Positions 29,860-40,450 of a DNA stretch of 64,000 nucleotides are shown here, in pieces. Made by a program: the position numbers and the translations under genes. A model generated the notes under the pieces. It saw nothing but the letters and a program-made list of their open reading frames with translations, searched no databases and was not told the DNA's origin. This stretch comes from Melieria omissa (Eukaryota; Arthropoda; Insecta; Diptera; Ulidiidae), in assembly GCA_963971225.1 (NCBI GenBank), contig OZ020269.1:86634283-86698282 (forward strand), written 5' to 3'. How positions within the stretch are numbered: position 1 is the first letter of the stretch; each line of letters opens with the position of its first letter.

Positions 29860-30853
29860 ATGCCAAAATATAGACAGCCAACGTGTCGGAGTGCGAAAAA
29901 GAGAAAATTCCACGGGAATCAATATTCGGGGGAAGCAAGTGTGGCTCACGTTAGTTCATCCGCGAAAAAACTGAAAGACGTGAGCTACGACGACATTGAA
30001 ATCGACGATAACTCCAGCTACGTTATTTGCAATTTCTTGATGGTATTCAACGCGTTGAGCGAATTTTTAATTTGCAAGTCATGTTCTGGTGCAGTGAAGT
30101 TCGGACGTACGGCTGGACCTGGCGTGGGGTTCAAACTAATCGTAGAGTGTTCGTGTGAGAAACGCCAAATTTTTTCGTCTCCGATGTCGAAAAACGTGTA
30201 CGAAATAAACCGGCGCCTTTTGTTTGCTTTTCGCGTACTCGGATGCGGGCTAGAAAGTGTGAAGACGTTTTGTTCTCTGCTGGACATAAAAAACTCATTC
30301 AGCAGGCACATGTACTACAATTTCTTGGACAATTTGTGCGCTGCATCAAAGACCATGTTTGAAATTATTCAATGTAAGGCCGGGAACGAAGAAATTGCAG
30401 CCAACACCACAGCTGGGAACGAGCCGACACACTTGTCAGTTTCCGGTGATGGGTCGTGGAAAAGACGAGGATTTTCGTCGCTATTTGGTATAGTATCACT
30501 TATCGGCAAGTACACAGGGAAAATTCTGGATGTGATTGTAAAATCATCTTACTGCCAAGCCTGTCAAAATTGGTCACTGAAAAAAGATACTCCGGAGTAT
30601 ATAGAATGGCACGAAAATCATGTCGATGATTGCACAGCGAATCACACCGGAAGTGCGGGCAAAATGGAGGTTGATGGCGTACGCGAAATATTTTGCAGAT
30701 CAGAAAGTCTTATGGGGGTTAAATATAAATGAACGACAGATATCGTCCGCTGCTCGAAGCGCCCGCCTTGCACATCGTCTGCAGGAACATGCTTCGCAAA
30801 AGCAATTCGAAGTAGAGGAAGGGATCCTTTATGGACCAGGAATAAGCGACTGA
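29860..30853 (+). pseudogene. Mutator-like transposase, copy I
   Basis: Starts MPKYRQPTCRSAKKRKFHGN (ATG 29860), a basic leader, then a Cys-rich region (CKSCSGAVKFG, VECSCEKRQIF). It continues through KNVYEINRRLLFAFRVLG to the catalytic-type block LSVSGDGSWKRRGFSSLFGI, then VKSSYCQACQNWS and ANHTGSAGKMEVDGV. At RSESLMGVKYK the frame hits a stop. The following codons (SSAARSARLAHRLQEHAS, then EEGILYGPGISD) match the extreme C-terminus of copy II, so about 250 codons are deleted between. This matches the insect Mutator-like transposase domain shared with 55786-57498. Inactive because the second catalytic block and the Glu region are gone. Confidence 0.8.
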
Positions 30854-31793
30854 GATCGTAATGTAAGTATAATACAGCACATTCGACAATAAATTGACAT
30901 TGGGCGTTCACGGAAACTGAAAAGTTAAAATTTTCTTCTGAATATGCGAAAGAAAATTTTTTGGTCCGTCGTAATATGCGTTTATTGTCTTTTATCAAAA
31001 ACTAATGATAAATTGGCGTTTAACTACCGCGAAAACCAAAAATAGACATTTTCTTCGAAATTTTATACACGAAAAATTTTTTTTTTATCCGCCATATTGG
31101 ATCCGCCATTTTGAATTGTCACAATTTGACCTCAGATTCGTAATCAGCGACCCTAAAAACTCTATAGATCAATGATTGGACGTGATAACTGATCAAATAA
31201 GTAAGGTGTTCCAAGGCAAACTTTCTAAAAACTTCAAACGCGTTTATCTCGAAACCATTTTTTCCAATCTAACTGAAATCCCCGGACTTGATCTAATGAT
31301 CCGATTTTCTTCATCTAAAAACTGCTCGAATGTATTTGATTTTCTGTATGCCTTGAACCTACAATTTGCATAAATAGTTATTTATTTTTAATTTTTAAAT
31401 GTGGTTGAAATTAAAAAAAGGTGCAAAAAATTTAACTTTTTTCTTCAAATATTCATTGTGCAAGAATTTTTCGTTTCAATTTTTTGAGTCTGGTTCAATT
31501 CACAGACAATTTTGTTATCTTTAAGTAATGACAATGCTTTTTGATTTCAGTCCACTACAAGAGGCTGCAGGATTACAGTTCTCGAGCGATGTTTGGCGCG
31601 CAGAGGCCTACGGAAATCGCCATTTTGTAGCCGCCATTTTGAATTTCATCAAGTTTTTTAACTTTTTAAACTCCTAAATAATAGACGAATTTAATAGTCA
31701 AAACCGGAAGTTTGTACGCCTTTTCATTATCCCACAAAAAAATTACAAACTTTGCCTTATTTTTGCCCAAATCCAGGGGAGCCTTCCCTTAAT

Positions 31794-32482
31794 ATTGAAA
31801 TAAGTCTCCACCAAATTCAACCTCTTGTGATATGTAAAGATGTGATAGTAATTGTAATATTTTGGAATAATTGTATTTATTTTACTAACTGTTTGGCATT
31901 TTATTATTTTATAATAATAATAATATAATATAACATAATAACCTTATAAGTAGTCCCAAAATGTATTGATTATAAAACTATTTAAATATAATTGTAATAT
32001 TTATTGTAATGGGTGATAATAGGCCCACTGGGGAACCGAGCACCCAACAAAAAATCGGTAACGCGCCTTATTGCATACCTCAGTGGTGGTGCGGAAAATG
32101 CAAATTAGTTTCAATTCGATAGGCACAAAAAGATATTGTTTTCTTTTTTACATCTATATATCTCTGTATATTACTACTTTTCCCTAACACTTTTATTTGA
32201 ATTAAATAATTTTGATAATTTCTTATATTTTCTTTCTTATTTTACACTGCTTCTTACAATAAGACTGTGAACATACTTTTTTACAAGTACATAATAATTG
32301 CAACCCCGCGTTAGGAACAAATTTGCAAGTCAGCTGCTTGCCACAATACGAATTGTTCCACAAAGAGAGAAAGCTGGCAGGGTTGACGATTTTCTTTTCA
32401 GCTCACACGGATTGTGTTCGTGTGACCAAAAAAAACGACAAAATTTCGTCAATCCTCTCAGTTTCACATCATGTTATCATTG
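31794..32482. other. No recognisable genes
   Basis: AT-rich sequence with an ATAATAATAATATAATATAA tract at about 31910-31935. It may contain the displaced right flank of the P-like element, but no motif identifies it. Confidence 0.35.
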
Positions 32483-32490
32483 GTCGAAAC

Positions 32491-33407
32491 TAGGGATGGC
32501 AAAAAAAATTTACTAATCGATTAATGTCTCAAATGATTAATTGCATGGCTAATAAAATAATTGCAATTAATTACAAGAATTTAATCGATTAATCGCCATT
32601 TTCGATTATTTTTTGTTTTTCTTTTTTATGATCAAATAAAGGGTTTGTTTGAATTTTTTTTTAATATTTTTTATACATAAAATTACAATTTTGGCTTAAA
32701 TTTGTTTGCAGAAAAAGTAATTTTGAAAGCTAATAGGCAGGATGTCGCATGGAAAGCACGGCGAATGCCTATGAAAAAGTATCTAGGAATAGCATTTTAA
32801 CCCTACAAGAGTAATCATATTTTACATACGTTGTTGGTAATCTTCGTCGAATCGACCTAGTCATATTCAACTCCGATTTTTGAAAGAACTAGAAATCGTA
32901 TAAACTTAGACATTTTTTTGTAAATAATTCGCACAATAAAGCACTTTGCTAACTGAGATCACACGAAAAGAGAAAGCAATCAGGTTGTCAAGGATGTGAT
33001 GCCGTATTCACAATATAGTGGAGAAGCGAGTGTCGAGATTGAAGAAATGCAGTAAATTTAGCGAAAAACCAATAAAAACTTACCTAAAGTGCACAAACGC
33101 TTGTTTCCCTTAGTATACGCGCCAGGTTTTTGCAAACTAGTGATGTGGTTTAATTTTGTAATCAGTGGTGTGAAATAAACAAATGCCGTGAGGGTTACAT
33201 GGGCAAGTTTGCAGGCATTTTAAGATTTTCAAGCGATTTGAGTGTGGCAGCAATGCTCAAACGATTCAAAGGCAATTTCGCGATTAATCGGCAACTAATC
33301 GATTAATGATTCGATTAATCGCAAGGTGGAATTCGATTCGATTAAATCGATTTTTGAAAAGAAATAATCGATTAACGCTATTCATTCGATTAATCTTGCC
33401 ATCCCTA
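32491..33407. mobile_element. hAT MITE with ATTAATCGATTAAT arrays
   Basis: 917 bases with inverted ends TAGGGATGGCAA, flanked by perfect GTCGAAAC duplications at 32483-32490 and 33408-33415. For 80-120 bases inside each end the sequence is built of ATCGATTAAT-like words in both orientations. The centre is AT-rich and non-coding. This is the third hAT-type element here that shows arrays of one short word beside each end. Confidence 0.93.
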
Positions 33408-33415
33408 GTCGAAAC

Positions 33416-35033
33416 ACACTTGTGTTCGTTTGAGCTGCTTCTTCACAACTGATCTTTATTCAAATTCAGAAATGATACATTGCAATCTTGCTTCTATTTC
33501 ATTTATACATACTAAGAAGTGTACATAACATCAAAGAATATGAAGTGTATAGAAGGCGCATCTGAGCTCAAAAATTCAAATTTTTGTTTGCGAGCTTCAT
33601 AGAGCGGGGGGAAGCCACAAACGGGAAAGAGTGGTGCCAGCAGGAGAGCAAGCGCTTCAGTTTACGCTCATTGACTGTGCGAACTGAAGCACGCGCTACA
33701 ACAAACACACATGAAGTGAAAGTACCGCTTCTCCTGTGTACTTTGAGGCGTTGGTGGTTGTTTTGGTCACTCAATAATTTTTTGTGCAAATTTCGCAGCG
33801 CAATGATCGTCGTTTCAACGACGCCATTGTTTGTTGTTGTTGTAGTTTTTATGTGTACACAGCTCGAGAAAAATGTAAACAGCTCTTCTTTTGTTGTTTT
33901 TTTATTGTTTATGTTTTGCATCGCTTGGAACTTCCTTTTTTTAATTTACTGTCACTTCATTCACCAGGAAATCTGAAGGAGCAAATAGGTAGCAAATGTC
34001 TGTAACAGATTGATAATTTTTATGGAAAATGTTTAACTTAGCGCAGTGAAAAGGTTATAATTTCTTAGTTTTTGGAAACATATGCCACAATTATTATCTA
34101 TGTTAATTTTTACTCGATTGTCGAAGTTTTTATCTACAAAATAATTTGTTGTAATAATTGTTGTAATTACTGCTGAAATAAAATAATAAAAAGACAGTTT
34201 CGTCTGTCTCAGCATGTAGTAGGTTTTGATTCATAGAATCCTGTGTATCTTCGAAATTAGTTGTTACACTTGACCGAGTACTACTTGAATTTTGTCCCAA
34301 AATTGCAAAAGTATTTTCTAATTTATCTTGGTTAAAAAACTTTTTTGTTATACAACATTTATGTGGGTTATTGGTTAATTTTATCAGTGATTAAAAAACA
34401 GATTTTAGTTCTAAAAATACAACTTGAATCATCCATACATTTAACATCTTTCAAATAATTAAAAAAATCTTTATAAATTTGTACGACTCATTATTTAATT
34501 GTAAAGCCGATCTAAAGCAATTACCCGATTGCCCTATTCATGCAATCAAATATTAGGTCTACTGTTTTGATAAATTCTTCAGGAACTTTGTTTGTAGCGA
34601 CCACATAAGTCGTCACGCCAACCATATTTTATTTTCTTTTCTATGATTTTGCGCACACTACTGTCTGCCATAAGTTCAGGAGCAATATGCGACGCCGTTC
34701 AGGCTTGTAGAAGAAGAACAAAAGCCAGCCACAAATCAGAAATCGTTTTACAATTTCAGCTTTTCGCTAGCGCAACAACAACAACAACAGCGTTCGTCTT
34801 CACCTTGCAATCATTTCACGCCACAACAATGTACTAACGCACACTCGCTGCAGTGAGCGCAACCAAAGAGCGCAACACATAAAACTACGTTCTCGCTTGT
34901 AAAGCAACGCTCTCACCACATACGTGATCTGTGCGAGCAGAGCGCGGGTTCCAATGTTAGAACCCGCCATACAAAATTTTTGCTTGTATGACATGCGCAT
35001 TCTGTATGTTTATTTTCTTTGATAACATTCATA
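33416..35033. other. No recognisable genes; GTTGTTGTT and CAACAACAA tracts
   Basis: Includes a GTTGTTGTTGTAG run at about 33830 and CAACAACAACAACAACAG at about 34770. An inverted repeat GCGGGTTC/GAACCCGC at about 34946-34968 could form a hairpin. Open frames across 33570-33980 on both strands look compositional rather than coding. Confidence 0.35.
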
Positions 35034-35037
35034 ATAC

Positions 35038-35465
35038 TGATACGATGAGAAATTCTGTGCCGCCCTGTACGAGAATGCCTTCTCCGCACGAATGTTTTCC
35101 AAGCATACTTTTAGGCATGCACTGTGAAGTACAGCAAAACTGTTATAAATTCGCTTGGTATAGTCCGATATGGCAAGGATGGTTCTCGAAATGGGCTGTG
35201 CGAGAATGGTCGAGCGCTTTCCAATTAGAAGTTGCAAGAAACTTCGGCGCGATAAGAAAAGTGGTATAAAAGCAGCAGTGGCAGCGCAAGGAGAGGAGTC
35301 TGTGTTGAGCGAGCAAAGTGGTAACAAGTGTAGATACAAGCAAAGTGTAATACTGTAAATAAAGTTAGTTTCTGATTGTTGATTTTTGCTGAGTAACTGA
35401 AGTTGTTTTATTTTCAAATACAATCAAAACGAACCGTCGATAACGAACTGTGGAATTTCGTAACA
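35038..35465 (+). mobile_element. Ty3/gypsy-type solo LTR, copy 1
   Basis: 428 bases starting TGATACGATGAG and ending ATTTCGTAACA, flanked by the 4-base duplication ATAC (35034-35037 and 35466-35469). It has a TATA box in GTGGTATAAAAGCAGC and AATAAAG about 90 bases later. Related solo LTRs lie at 45345-45825 and 53624-54476. The 4-base duplication of ATAY/CTAT type fits gypsy-group integration. Confidence 0.9.
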
Positions 35466-35469
35466 ATAC

Positions 35470-36350
35470 ATAATTAGGAATTGTGCAAGGCAGTTATGTT
35501 ATTTATTTGTATTTAAACAGTTATTCCTATTTAAGATGCAGCTGCATCTGTTGGTTTGAAATCCGAACCGTTCGTGACTATAATGTCAACAAAGTCCGGA
35601 TTGTGATGTGGTAAAGCTAACGTGTGGGAGTATAAGTATGTGGAATGTGGGGAAGGGTTCAAATAAGAGGACAACATGTGACTTTGTCCCCGTCCAATCC
35701 ACGTTTATACACAGCTTCCATGTGGCCCTCTTGGAAAGCTATTTGGCACCCGCAGGATATTCTGTTTCCTATGAATGTTTTTGTTCAATTAATTAATATA
35801 TTCGTTTAACTTGAAATCGCTATATAAATAAACTTTTGCAAGACGAACTATTTGTTAGTAATAATCAGGGACCAAAAATAACAGTTATGAATTTTTAAAA
35901 ATTTGAAAACTTGACCCATGTTTTAACTGGTTGGACTATAACTTTGATAAAAAAATAAAAATAACTATGAGAAAAAAAATACTTTTTTCGTAATTTCGTA
36001 ACTATTATTCGTGGCAAATATTTTTTCTGTTGACTAATAAGTATTATCAGCAAGTAAAATTTTTGCGTGGCCGATAACTTATATTTTGAGAGAATTATAT
36101 TTAATGTCATCGCATAACTGTTTTGAGTGAAAACCATTTTTCCGTTGCTCGGTAACGTTAATTTTTTGAGAAATATTTTTTCCGTTGCCAGTAACTTTTA
36201 CGAATGGGGAATAGCTCTTTAAGTTCAGTGATAACTGTTATTTTTAAATATATATTTTTTACGTTGAAAATGCCGGCATACAAGAGAAACAAATGTCTGA
36301 TCTGTGAATCCGACTGAAAATTTTCTATGGAATTTGGGTCGCTGATCATA
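35470..36350. other. AT-rich stretch without recognisable genes
   Basis: Repeated words CCGTTGCTCGGTAACG, CCGTTGCCAGTAACT and GATAACTTA/GATAACTG around 36060-36230 suggest an imperfect tandem repeat. No protein motifs. Confidence 0.35.
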
Positions 36351-36356
36351 AATGAA

Positions 36357-37005
36357 TCATGAGTTTGTTCCCATTAAAATTAGATCAAGAAGTTTCACCA
36401 CAACTATCCGATTTTCATCATCATAGAAGCTGGTAAGTACGCACAAGTGCTTGTTAATCCCAATGTCGGTGCTTTCATCAATTAATACTGAAAATTTGTT
36501 GGCTTTTAACTTATTTATTAAATTGTTCTTATGTTCACTTGCTATCACATTTCTATAATGTTGATGCACTTCTTTCTTCCCAACTTGACTTTTTGATGAT
36601 TTCCGAATCTGGCGCGAGTTCTTGTAAAAGGGGAAAAAGATGATCAATAACTTGTAAGGCAACATTATGTTGGGCGGAAAATAGGCTGTCAAACTTACTT
36701 ATTGCTTTTTTCGAAGCTTTTGTCTTGTAATTTTTTAAAAAAGGTGAACTTTTGTTGGTTTTTTTTAAGTTGTCACACTTTGTTATGCTGCTTTGTATCG
36801 GCATGCTTCAGAAAACCAGAATTTCCACAATTTAAAATTTTGTTACACGCGGCAAACTTGCATTTAAAAATATCATCAGTCAGCTCCTCAAACCAACACT
36901 TAAAATTATCTTCTTCAAGCCACTTTATCTTGAATTTCTGCTTACGATATCTCTTCTTTTTCCCCGACGCTTTCCTCCGAAGGTGCAGTTGAGGAGGAGT
37001 TCATT
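36357..37005 (-). pseudogene. hAT-like transposase N-terminal half
   Basis: A minus-strand gene starting MNSSSTAPSEESVGEKEE at about 37002, then a frame change. It continues KWLEEDNFKCWFEELTDDIF with a zinc finger of BED type (CKFAACNKILNCGN, then LKHADTKQH). The next segment has ISKFDSLFSAQHNVALQVID, then HYRNVIASEHKNNLINKL, and FSVLIDESTDIGINKHLCVL, the conserved DESTD motif with the first catalytic aspartate of hAT-type transposases. The frame ends soon after RIVVVKLLDLI at 36357, so the rest of the RNase H-like domain and the dimerisation domain are missing. It has at least two frameshifts. Confidence 0.75.
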
Positions 37006-37019
37006 TCTGTAAAAACAAA

Positions 37020-37600
37020 ATTATTTTTATCTTCAAAGAAGAATATTTATAAAGCACATTTATAAATTTACCAACGTGCCGTGGCAACGGTATTTTTCTA
37101 TCTTTCTAGTGGTGCCAAACTGTCGATAATAAGAGGCCAAGTCAGATCTTTTAATGCTGCCACATCTTAAGAATTAATTTTTTTGGTAACCCTGTAACCA
37201 TATAACTAAAATAAATGCCATATTTTGTTAACCCTGTAACCAGGATTGTTTGAAAATTTTCTACTTTTATTGAATTTCAAAAATCTGTCCTTTGTTTCTC
37301 TACGCACACAATTGTTTAACATTTCTCCAACTAAAGTTGGAGGTCTGCAAGTTTAATCCTTACACCTTGTTTTTTGAAATAAAAACTTCTTGTTGAAGCA
37401 CCTAAAAATGATGCAATTGCTCATCGCAGAGCATTGGCGTTTCCCACCTGGGAAAAACTTATTGCCAAGAAAACTATGGCTTTCGGGAAAACTGTACGCA
37501 CCTCTAAGATTGCGAAAAATAGCGCAGATCTGGTAAGATTGCATAAAACGGTAAATCTACCGTTACATTGAATTCATACATTGAATTCATATTCGTTGCG
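37020..37600. other. No recognisable genes
   Basis: AT-rich, with two near-identical words TTAACCCTGTAACCA and GGTAACCCTGTAACCA about 40 bases apart near 37185-37240. The right part precedes the Merlin ATG and may contain its 5' terminal repeat, which I could not define. Confidence 0.35.
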
Positions 37601-37616
37601 AATTTAGTTGGCAAAC

Positions 37617-38891
37617 ATGAGTGCGCTAAATCTTTTCAAAATATACAAAGTTTTTGACTCGGAAGAAGACTTCAAAGTGCCCCGAGCTGCTGTAGAGAAG
37701 CTCGTGGAGTGGAGTCTAATTCCCCAAGAAGGGAGTTATAAGTGCGAAAACGGGCACGACCTTAAGTTAGTGGAATCAGCTCATCACATTGATGGTTATG
37801 TTTGGAGGTATTGTATAAATAATTTAAAAAAACAAAATGCATTTTTTTAACTGATTTTATAATTGTAGATGCCGAGCGAAAATAACGAAGCAGAGAAAGC
37901 AAAAGATAACAAAATGCAATATTGACATCTCGCTTCGAAAAAATACATTTTTCGAAAGGTCGAAGCTGCCTATTATGAAGCTCTTGGCGTTTTCGTATTT
38001 ATGGCTGCAAGGCAAGAGTCCATAAATTCTTCACCCAACTTCCTCTCTCCCAACCTATATATCCTTCCTGAACCAGCGCAATGCCTCGCATTTATAGGGG
38101 TCATCCCCTGCGCGTTGGCTCGTTTAAAAAAAAAAATGTCAGCCAAGACTTTCTAATGACTGAGCTGTCCATCCCCCGCCATACCGCAGTTGATTGGAGC
38201 AACTTTTGCTGTGAAGTTGCGTATGGCGGGATGGTCGTGCGCAAAAAGAAGATTGGCGGGCCGGGCAAGGAGGTCGAAATCGACGAATCTAAGTTCGGCA
38301 AGCGGAAATACCACCGTGGCCACGCTGTGGAGAGCCAGTGGGTATTTGGAGGCGTGGAGCAATGCCTGCTTTCTTGTGGCACTTGAGCGCCGCGACAAAA
38401 ATACGCTCCTCACCATTACGAAGAATTTGATATTGCCGGGAACAACTATAATATCCGATTTTTGGAAGGTAAGGATATGAGAGGTTGTTTTCTTGTTGAT
38501 ATATTAAAGTAGATTTTCTACATTTTAGGCATATGACTGCTTGGCGGAGGAGGGCTTTAACCATTTTAAGGTTAACCATTCCATTCATTTTAAAGACCCG
38601 GAAAGCCAGCAGCATACTAATACCATAGAAGAACTGTGGCGTCACGTGAAATGCTCAATGCCGCAGTACCATCGGAGCAAGCGGTATTTCAATGGATATT
38701 TAGCAAAGTACATGTTAATGAAGTACTGCAAAGCATCCAACTTGGATATTGTAGAACAATTTTTTAATATGGCAGGTAATTTATACAACTCCCTTCAGCC
38801 ATCACTGTCTGAATTTGGTGACGAAGGTGATTTCGGAATTGTTCTGGACCAAGTCAAGTTAGAAAAAATTAAAAAAAAATACTTAAAAACA
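37617..38891 (+). pseudogene. Merlin (IS1016-like) transposase, interrupted
   Basis: Exon 1 (ATG 37617 to about 37807) begins MSALNLFKIYKVFDSEEDF and includes CENGHDLKLVESAHHIDGYV. An intron ending TTGTAG at 37868 leads to WRCRAKITKQ and then SLRKNTFFERSKLPIMKLLA, which with the upstream cysteines forms the zinc-ribbon-like N-terminus. A CR1-like tail is inserted at 38009-38136. The frame resumes with VSQDFLMTELSIPRHTAVDW, then VEIDESKFGKRKYHRGH (first catalytic D), then WVFGGVE. A frameshift near 38375 precedes ALERRDKNTLL and PGTTIISDFWK. A second intron (GTAAGG at 38470, TTTTAG at 38528) leads to EEGFNHFKVNHSIHFKDPES and HTNTIEELWRHVK, the third catalytic region. The order is clearly Merlin. 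The insertion and the frameshift inactivate it. Confidence 0.9.
38009..38136 (+). mobile_element. CR1-like non-LTR retrotransposon 3' tail, copy 1
   Basis: Starts inside the KARVHN-coding region, contains GCGCAATGCCTCGCATTTAT and GGGGTCATCCCCTGCGCGTT, and ends in an 11-base A run. The same tail is on the minus strand at 42044-42290. It interrupts the Merlin transposase. Extreme 5' truncation is common for LINE insertions. Confidence 0.85.
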
Positions 38892-38894
38892 TAA

Positions 38895-39160
38895 AACGGT
38901 GCATTTTTATATTTCATTGTAAAGGGATATTTATACTTATACTTAATATTTGTACTTATCTTGACGGCGACGAAATAAAAATAGGCGGTTTTGGGGTATG
39001 AGCGGGAGTGACTTTATTTGCGTGCGATCGCTTAGAGTATTTCTTAAGAACTAAATTTATAATGATGAGCTTAGATCTAAGAGAGTAGGAAAATGGGGAT
39101 ACAATTAATTTTAGGAGTGAGAAGAAAGTGGGTCAAGGATGAGAGAAGAATGTGTATGTT
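38895..39160. other. Merlin 3' flank
   Basis: Short AT-rich sequence between the Merlin stop and the poly(A) end of the R1-clade element. No terminal repeat recognised. Confidence 0.4.
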
Positions 39161-40450
39161 TTTTTTTTAACGAGGAGGGAAGCATCGAAAGCCTAACGTA
39201 GTGCGGGACTTTAAACCGCTAAACCCTCCTCTCTTCCGAACGGTTAATCCCCCTGGGCCACCGACAGGTATTGCGTCAGAAGGCCGTAAGGAGCATTTCT
39301 GCTCAATCGTTCGTGTGTCATGTCATGTCCGGACTCACCCATAGCATAAGCCCATACTGCCCTGGCTTCCCTGTTGCTGCAACTGTCACCACTGCTGGCG
39401 CTGTCATAGCTGCACCAGACCATCATCCGTGCCGTGTGATCGTTGAAGCGCATTGCGTGCGCGCTCTGCCGCCTGCAGTTTTTTTTATTATCTCGGCGGC
39501 TGCCGAGCTAACCGCCTCCCACTTCGCCGGTGTGTCGCACATATGAGCGACGAGGTTGGCCTCCGATGCCTTCTCTCCGAGGACTTTCTGTAGTTTGGCG
39601 TGTATGTCAGCGAAACGCATGCAATGGAAAAGCACGTGCCGTGCGTTTTCGTGCTCTGCTTGGCAGCGCGGACAAAAAGGGTCCTCCTCATAGTCGTATT
39701 TATGGAGATATTCCCTGAAGCAGCCGTGTCCGCGTAGTAGCTGCGTCAGGTAGTGGTCCAGTTCCCCGTGCTGTCGTTTGGTCCACTCCTCGATTTTTGG
39801 GATAAGTCGGTACGTCCACACCGTCCCTTGGATGACTGGTCCCACCTGCATTGCCATTCGCGTGTAGTCGTTTTACTTTCGATTTCTTTGGCGGCGGCTG
39901 TCGCCTTCTCATCACGCTTGTAGCAGCGCTGCATTTTCGCTGCGAGCAGATCGATCGGTGGTTTGCCAGCAATGACGCCAATGGCGTCATCCGACACTGT
40001 GCGGAATGTGCAGGCGACGCGGAGTGCGCTAAGACGGTATACGGATCGGATGCCTCTTGTGCGTTCACGGATCTTCGCAACATCCGCCCATATCGTGCTG
40101 CGTATAACAGTATAGACCCCGTCACTGGTGAGAGCACTTTTCGCCGGCTAAAGCGGCAACCTCCGGTGTTTGGCATCATGCCTGGTCGGGCAGTGAGGTG
40201 ATCGTGTGACCTCCGACCGTGACGGTGAACACCTCGCTCACTTTACGTGTGCTAAGCAGCACAGTTTCAGTTTTGTGAGCAGCCAAATCAAGTTTCGCTG
40301 CTTGCAGCCATTGCCTGATGCAAGCTATTGCGGTGTTGCAGTACGCCTCGAGGATATGCATAGCCGATGATGTGGACGTCTTCCGGCAGTTTCAGCCGAA
40401 GGACGCCATCATACATTGCAACCCCTGTGCACAGTCCGTGAAACCCTCCT
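39161..40450 (-). mobile_element. R1-clade non-LTR retrotransposon, copy 2 (degraded)
   Basis: Minus-strand element ending in an A run (T's at 39161-39170 on the plus strand) after a 3' UTR of about 250 bases. The 5' edge is at about 40450, where it abuts the 3' UTR of another R1-clade copy. The palm segment before YADD is readable at 40375-40450 (YDGVLRLKLPEDVHIIGYA). Several frameshifts follow. Confidence 0.8.
39423..40450 (-). pseudogene. R1-clade ORF2 remnant, palm to C-terminus
   Basis: Reading from 40450: YDGVLRLKLPEDVHIIGYA, then a break. IRQWLQAAKLDLAAHKTETV and LSTRKVSEVFTVTVGGHTIT (40176-40361) are thumb region. Then SDDAIGVIAGKPPIDLLAAK and WTYRLIPKIEEWTKRQHGEL follow. The end is LLRGHGCFREYLHKYDYEED and the terminal finger CPRCQAEHENARHVLFHC. 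At least three frame changes occur. The C-terminal 144 codons (39423-39857) are open to the natural stop. It differs substantially from the copies at 16394 and 40598, so several R1-clade lineages are present. Confidence 0.8.

Larger units (their letters stand above)
29468..31793 (+). mobile_element. Mutator-like element, copy I (internally deleted)
   Basis: Inverted ends read ATTAAGGGAAGGCTCCCCTG at the left and its complement at the right, matching for about 27 bases. The 2.3-kb element contains the N-terminal two-thirds of the transposase and its last 40 codons. The non-coding right part contains CGCCATATTGGATCCGCCAT and similar words, plus an AT-rich 3' region. A clear target duplication was not found. 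Confidence 0.82.

Noticed and set aside
29468..31793. Target-site duplication for Mutator-like copy I
   Set aside because: The immediate flanks (CTGTTGTAG and ATTGAAATA) do not match over 8-11 bases, so no duplication is claimed.
33568..33976. Overlapping open frames of 117 and 130 codons on opposite strands
   Set aside because: They overlap each other over a GTTGTTGTT-rich tract and show only compositional runs (VVVVV, TTTTTN). No domain or splice context.
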